Positions 63,879 to 64,000 of a stretch of 64,000 bases of DNA are shown here, one piece after another. The notes beneath the pieces were generated by a model. It did no database searches. It worked only from the letters and a program-made list of their open reading frames with translations, and had not been told where the DNA came from. The translations under genes were made by a program, and so were the position numbers. This DNA comes from Streptomyces sp. NRRL F-6131 (GTDB lineage: Bacteria; Actinomycetota; Actinomycetes; Streptomycetales; Streptomycetaceae). Numbering within the stretch: position 1 is the first letter of the stretch; every line of letters starts with the position of its first letter. The stretch spans positions 160,892-224,891 of the forward strand of contig JOHN01000002.1 of assembly GCA_000719695.1 (NCBI GenBank), given 5' to 3'.

Positions 63879-64000
63879 ATGGCGGGCAGCGCAGGGGCGG
63901 CGGACTTCGATCTCTTCCGGATCTCCGAGGAGCACGAGATGCTCCGTGAGGCGGTGCGTTCGCTGGCCGAGGCGAAGATCGCTCCGTTCGCGGCGGAGGT
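63879..64000 (+). CDS. Acyl-CoA dehydrogenase (N-terminal fragment, cut by window edge)
   Basis: Only 40 residues are visible: ATG 63879, GAGG about 10 nt upstream, then FDLFRISEEHEMLREAVRSLAEAKIAPFAAEV. The SEEHEMLREAVR-x-LAE-x-IAP-AAEV pattern is the first helix of the acyl-CoA dehydrogenase N-terminal domain. The rest of the flavoenzyme lies outside. It would oxidise acyl-CoA esters in beta-oxidation or branched-chain amino acid breakdown. Confidence 0.9.
   Translation, partial: MAGSAGAADFDLFRISEEHEMLREAVRSLAEAKIAPFAAE

Overview
The window is a block of very GC-rich, gene-dense chromosome from a streptomycete (Streptomyces or Kitasatospora). Evidence seen: strong third-position GC in every gene, many GTG starts, GTGA/ATGA overlaps, and actinomycete marker genes (afsQ1-afsQ2-sigQ, mmpB, pccE, lpdA, GtrA, LCP, F420-type LLM protein). 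It is ordinary core chromosome: I see no insertion sequence, prophage, CRISPR array, tRNA or rRNA. From memory, gene order from about 9 to 41 kb follows Streptomyces coelicolor SCO4905-SCO4932, and from about 44.6 kb onward follows SCO3073 down to SCO3050, so the two hut gene sets that are far apart in that species are neighbours here.

Layout. 0-8 kb: PspC fragment, a quinone oxidoreductase/MarR pair with a shared palindromic operator, a deaminase/LLM pair, an Lrp regulator, a flavoprotein, a membrane protein, and a surface protein preceded by a structured leader RNA. 8-13 kb: the AfsQ1/AfsQ2/lipoprotein operon diverging from sigQ across a perfect AfsQ1 box. 13-25 kb: uridine kinase, then a deoxynucleoside-degradation set (purine nucleoside phosphorylase, phosphosugar mutase, DeoC, two aldehyde dehydrogenase proteins), an LpdA-type quinone reductase and a DeoR regulator. 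Identical 12-bp palindromes lie in front of deoC and the phosphorylase gene. 25-32 kb: acyl-CoA carboxylase alpha chain, Maf, the tiny MmpB, PccE, PccB and biotin ligase. 32-37 kb: adenylate cyclase next to a GAF-GGDEF protein, both preceded by tandem repeats. 37-39 kb: TetR/macrolide-type glycosyltransferase pair with two operators, then fdhD. 39-50 kb: histidine utilisation (hutH; hutU, an M20 amidohydrolase, hutF, hutI) with small accessory genes between. 50-64 kb: S9 peptidase, peptide transporter, a two-component system, GtrA, purK-purE, a dipeptidase, UDP-glucose dehydrogenase, an LCP ligase and the start of an acyl-CoA dehydrogenase.

How genes work together. Purine deoxynucleosides would be phosphorolysed, isomerised to deoxyribose-5-phosphate, split by DeoC and the acetaldehyde oxidised. 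The two aldehyde dehydrogenase genes (502 aa catalytic, 300 aa cysteine-free, 8-nt overlap) look like a split version of the two-domain ALDH16 protein. PccB, PccE, the alpha chain and BirA form a biotin carboxylase group; Asp419 of PccB points to propionyl-CoA. Histidine goes to glutamate through HutH, HutU, HutI, HutF and probably the M20 enzyme in place of HutG.

Limits: no alignments, folding or database searches were run. Family calls come from reading motifs, and start codons were picked by ribosome binding sites, overlaps and remembered homologues.
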